Assembly: GCA_002753105.1 (NCBI GenBank)
Contig: PDZT01000013.1
Location: 1-34,665 of the forward strand
Reading direction: 5' to 3'
Length of the DNA: 34,665 bases
Source of the DNA: Deltaproteobacteria bacterium YD0425bin50
Lineage (GTDB): Bacteria; Desulfobacterota; Desulfobacteria; Desulfobacterales; YD0425bin50
The notes beneath the pieces are model-generated. The model saw only the letters and a program-made list of their open reading frames with translations, did not search any database and was not told the origin of the DNA. The position numbers were made by a program, and so were the translations under genes. Positions 32,109 through 34,665 of the stretch are shown piece by piece (position 1 is the stretch's first letter; each line of letters begins with the position of its first letter).

Positions 32109-34665
32109 ATGAGACACATGATTAAGGATTCTTTTTGTATTCACCAATTATTCGAAGAACAAGTGATTCGCTCCCCCGGAGAAATTGCCGTGATTTATGA
32201 GAATGAGCAGACCACATATCAGACATTGAACAACCGTGCTAATCAGTTAGCTAATTATCTGAGAAGATTGGGAATAGGAAGAGATATACCTGTCGCCCTA
32301 TGCATGGAAAGCTCATTGGATTTGGTAATTGGAATGCTTGGTATTCTAAAAGCAGGCGGAGGGTATGTGCCGTTGGATATAACGTATCCTTCGGAACGTC
32401 TTGCCTACATGTTGACCAATTCAAACACTACCGTTTTACTAACACAAAGCTGTTTAGCTGCTCAGTTACCGGTCAGCGGTCTGTCGCTGATTTGTTCGGA
32501 TACCCAATGGCATAAAATTGAGAATGAGGGTGTAGAAAATCCTGTGAATTGTTCTACACCGGACACCTTAGCATATATTATCTATACTTCCGGTTCCACC
32601 GGTAAACCCAAAGGGATAGAAATGCCACACCGCGCTTTAGTGAACCTTATCCAATGGCAAAACAATCCCACCACTTTTTACAAGGCCACAAAAACATTAC
32701 AATTTACGCCCATTAGTTTTGACGTCTCTTTTCAGGAAATTTTTTCTACTTTATGTTCCGGCGGAACGCTTGTCATGATGCCTCCATTTATAAGACGAGA
32801 TCCTCAAGGGCTGCTACATTTCCTGAAAGACAAAGAGATAGAAAAACTGTTTCTCCCGCCTGCGGCATTACAGCAATTAGCAATGGCAGCCATTGATTCG
32901 GAAATAACGTTACCTCATCTGAGAGATATCATTACCGCAGGAGATCAGTTACAAATCGTTCCAGCAATCGAAGACTTTTTTAATAATATTCCGCATTGCA
33001 GTCTTCATAATCATTACGGTCCATCGGAAACGCATGTTGTAACAGCATTTACCCTTCACGGTTCACCGTCTGCATGGCCAAGACTTCCCTCTATTGGCAA
33101 AGCCATTCCCAATACTCAAATATTCTTATTGGATGATCATTTACAACAGGTACCGATAGGAAACTGCGGAGAACTCTATATCGGAGGCGTCGGGTTAGCC
33201 CGCGGATATATTAATCTTCCTGATCTTACCAAAGCTAGATTTATACCTAATCCTTATGGAGCCGGACGACTGTATAAAACTGGCGATTTATCCCGCCAAA
33301 TGCCGGATGGTAATCTTGAATTTTTAGGACGTTCAGACCATCAGGTAAAAATTCGCGGATTCAGAATCGAACTTGGAGAGATCGAAACACTTCTCTCTAC
33401 CCATTCAATGGTCAAAGAAGCTGTGGTTGTGCCTTATGAAGATAATATCCTGAAAAAAAGGCTAGTTGCTTATATCGTCCCTAAAACGGCGGCTGATTCT
33501 GAAGGGATGTATAACACGCAGAAAGAACAGGTTCAGACGTGGCAGAAAATTTGGGATGAAGCGTATCGTTCTCCCTCTGATAAATGGGAAGATACCTTCC
33601 ATCTGGGCGGCTGGAATGACAGCTATACAGGTGGTTCTTTACCTGAAGCACAGGTACGGGAATGGGTTGCGTGTACCGTAGAACGAATCCTGAAACTATC
33701 GCCTAAGCGAGTGCTGGAAATCGGATGTGGCACAGGGCTTTTATTATTCAGAATTGCACCCCAATGTACGCATTATTATGCCACAGACTTTTCAGCCCAG
33801 GGACTGGACTATATTCAGCATCAAATCCATTCCACACCTTTAGAAAATAGGGTTACTCTTCTGCAAGTATCGGCAGATTCTATAGACGATATTAAAATTG
33901 AGCCGGTTGACACAATCATTATTAACGGCGTTATTCAATTTTTTCCCGGGGTCGATTACTTTATGAAAGTCATAGAAAAGGGGCTGCGTGTAATTCTACC
34001 CGGTGGTCAGATATTTATCGGAGATGTGCAAAGCTATTCTCTTGCAGAATTGTTTCATACATCTGTTCAGCTCTATCAGGCGCCGGCAAAGTTATCCATT
34101 CCGGATTTACAGCAGCGCATCAGAGAACGAATGGCTGAAGAAAAAAAACTTTTGTTCAGCCCGATTCTCTTTGCCGCTCTTCCACAGCGTTTTCCGCAAA
34201 TTAGTCATGCAGAAATACAATTAAAGCGGGGGGATTATCAAAACGAATTAACCCGGTTCCGTTATGATGTCGTACTGCACGTAGGCAATCCCGTTAAATT
34301 CCCTGCTCAAAAACCGGAATGGTCAGCATGGCACCCCAATAAAATAGCTGAGATTTATCGGCAATTAATCGACATTAAACCAGAGTTTCTATGTATCTCC
34401 TATGTACCGAATGCACGTTTATGGACTGATATGCAGGTTATGGATATATTAAACAGTTCTGATGCTCCCCAAACAGCCGGAGAATTGAAAGATAGGCTAC
34501 AGTCTGGAGGAATAGAGCCTGAAGTATGGTGGCGACTGGAGAAAGAACTCCCTTACCATGTTTATCTGTGCTGGTCAGAAGAGGATAATCAGGCTTGCTA
34601 TGATGTTCTGTTTCAACGGATTGATTCAACGGCTCCAATAACTTCTGATTTATTTCCGGGTTTGC
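32109..34665 (+). CDS. Nonribosomal peptide synthetase starter module: adenylation domain with embedded N-methyltransferase, 3' end off window
   Basis: Open for 852 codons from ATG 32109 (GGGAG upstream) to the window edge. The protein begins directly with an adenylation domain, with no condensation domain, as in initiation modules. Core motifs: A2-like 'LKAGGGYVPLD', A3 'YTSGSTGKPKG' (159-169), A4 'FDVSFQE' (204-210), A5 'NHYGPSE' (301-307), A7 'YKTGD' (389-393) and A8 'GRSDHQVKIRGFRIELGEIE' (407-426). After 'LVAYIVPK' comes an inserted SAM-dependent methyltransferase with 'VLEIGCGTGLLLFRIAP' (535-551), the classic N-MT position between A8 and A10. Specificity residues read by alignment to GrsA-PheA are D205 V206 Q209 F248 I275 A277 H302 V310 V311, a proline-type code. 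The product is probably an N-methylated N-terminal residue. A10, carrier and later modules lie beyond the window. Confidence 0.92.
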   Translation, partial: MRHMIKDSFCIHQLFEEQVIRSPGEIAVIYENEQTTYQTLNNRANQLANYLRRLGIGRDIPVALCMESSLDLVIGMLGILKAGGGYVPLDITYPSERLAYMLTNSNTTVLLTQSCLAAQLPVSGLSLICSDTQWHKIENEGVENPVNCSTPDTLAYIIYTSGSTGKPKGIEMPHRALVNLIQWQNNPTTFYKATKTLQFTPISFDVSFQEIFSTLCSGGTLVMMPPFIRRDPQGLLHFLKDKEIEKLFLPPAALQQLAMAAIDSEITLPHLRDIITAGDQLQIVPAIEDFFNNIPHCSLHNHYGPSETHVVTAFTLHGSPSAWPRLPSIGKAIPNTQIFLLDDHLQQVPIGNCGELYIGGVGLARGYINLPDLTKARFIPNPYGAGRLYKTGDLSRQMPDGNLEFLGRSDHQVKIRGFRIELGEIETLLSTHSMVKEAVVVPYEDNILKKRLVAYIVPKTAADSEGMYNTQKEQVQTWQKIWDEAYRSPSDKWEDTFHLGGWNDSYTGGSLPEAQVREWVACTVERILKLSPKRVLEIGCGTGLLLFRIAPQCTHYYATDFSAQGLDYIQHQIHSTPLENRVTLLQVSADSIDDIKIEPVDTIIINGVIQFFPGVDYFMKVIEKGLRVILPGGQIFIGDVQSYSLAELFHTSVQLYQAPAKLSIPDLQQRIRERMAEEKKLLFSPILFAALPQRFPQISHAEIQLKRGDYQNELTRFRYDVVLHVGNPVKFPAQKPEWSAWHPNKIAEIYRQLIDIKPEFLCISYVPNARLWTDMQVMDILNSSDAPQTAGELKDRLQSGGIEPEVWWRLEKELPYHVYLCWSEEDNQACYDVLFQRIDSTAPITSDLFPGL

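Overview
The window looks like a chromosomal accessory region of an AT-rich Gram-negative bacterium. Evidence for this includes Sec signal peptides, a lipoprotein, an outer-membrane beta-barrel ending in phenylalanine, MltD-type lytic transglycosylases and a heptosyltransferase-like enzyme. The gene content suggests a large-genome Desulfobacterota (deltaproteobacterial) relative, such as Desulfobacterales or the multicellular magnetotactic 'Magnetomorum/Magnetoglobus' type. That content includes giant repeat and surface proteins, an AAA-like/PD-(D/E)XK gene, RACo- and HgdC-like ASKHA activators, and palindromic intergenic repeats. The taxonomic call is inference. No tRNA, rRNA, CRISPR array, transposase or phage gene was seen.

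Layout. (1) 1-11659, minus strand: a tight four-gene run reads a 12-repeat exported protein (InlB-B-like repeats), a Nudix hydrolase, a FecR-TPR-beta-barrel protein, and a C-terminally anchored coiled-coil protein. After it comes the start of an AAA-ATPase-like gene that runs off the left edge. (2) 11827-19776: an exported endonuclease/exonuclease/phosphatase-family enzyme, a small cysteine protein on the opposite strand, an FmdB-type zinc ribbon, a REC-plus-H-box protein with no kinase ATPase domain, an MltD-like transglycosylase, and a 1333-residue exported Kelch/metalloprotease-like/TIG protein. (3) 19778-24256: a palindromic repeat and a perfect hairpin between convergent genes, a lipoprotein transglycosylase, then two adjacent ASKHA ATPases (RACo-like without its ferredoxin domain, and HgdC/BadF-like). 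(4) 24257-27803: a long AT-rich spacer, then overlapping genes for a GT9 glycosyltransferase and a GT-C-like membrane protein with C-terminal TPRs. (5) 27824-29668, minus strand: L-2-hydroxyglutarate oxidase followed by a small membrane protein. (6) 29669-34665: a spacer with a MITE-like repeat, two tandem periplasmic solute-binding paralogs, and the first module of a nonribosomal peptide synthetase that runs off the right edge.

Themes. Much of the window builds or modifies the cell envelope. The strongest leads are as follows. A 7-bp x4 tandem repeat lies inside the GT-C/TPR gene, where loss or gain of one unit creates an immediate stop, so it looks like a phase-variation switch. An NRPS starter module has a hand-read proline-like specificity code and an embedded N-methyltransferase, and follows two orphan solute-binding proteins. 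An unusual pair of metal-cluster activators has no visible client. The repeat protein contains two tandem 270-bp units that differ at one base.

All calls come from reading the sequence. No database search was made. Domain assignments rest on recognised motifs, and start codons were adjusted where ribosome binding sites supported it.
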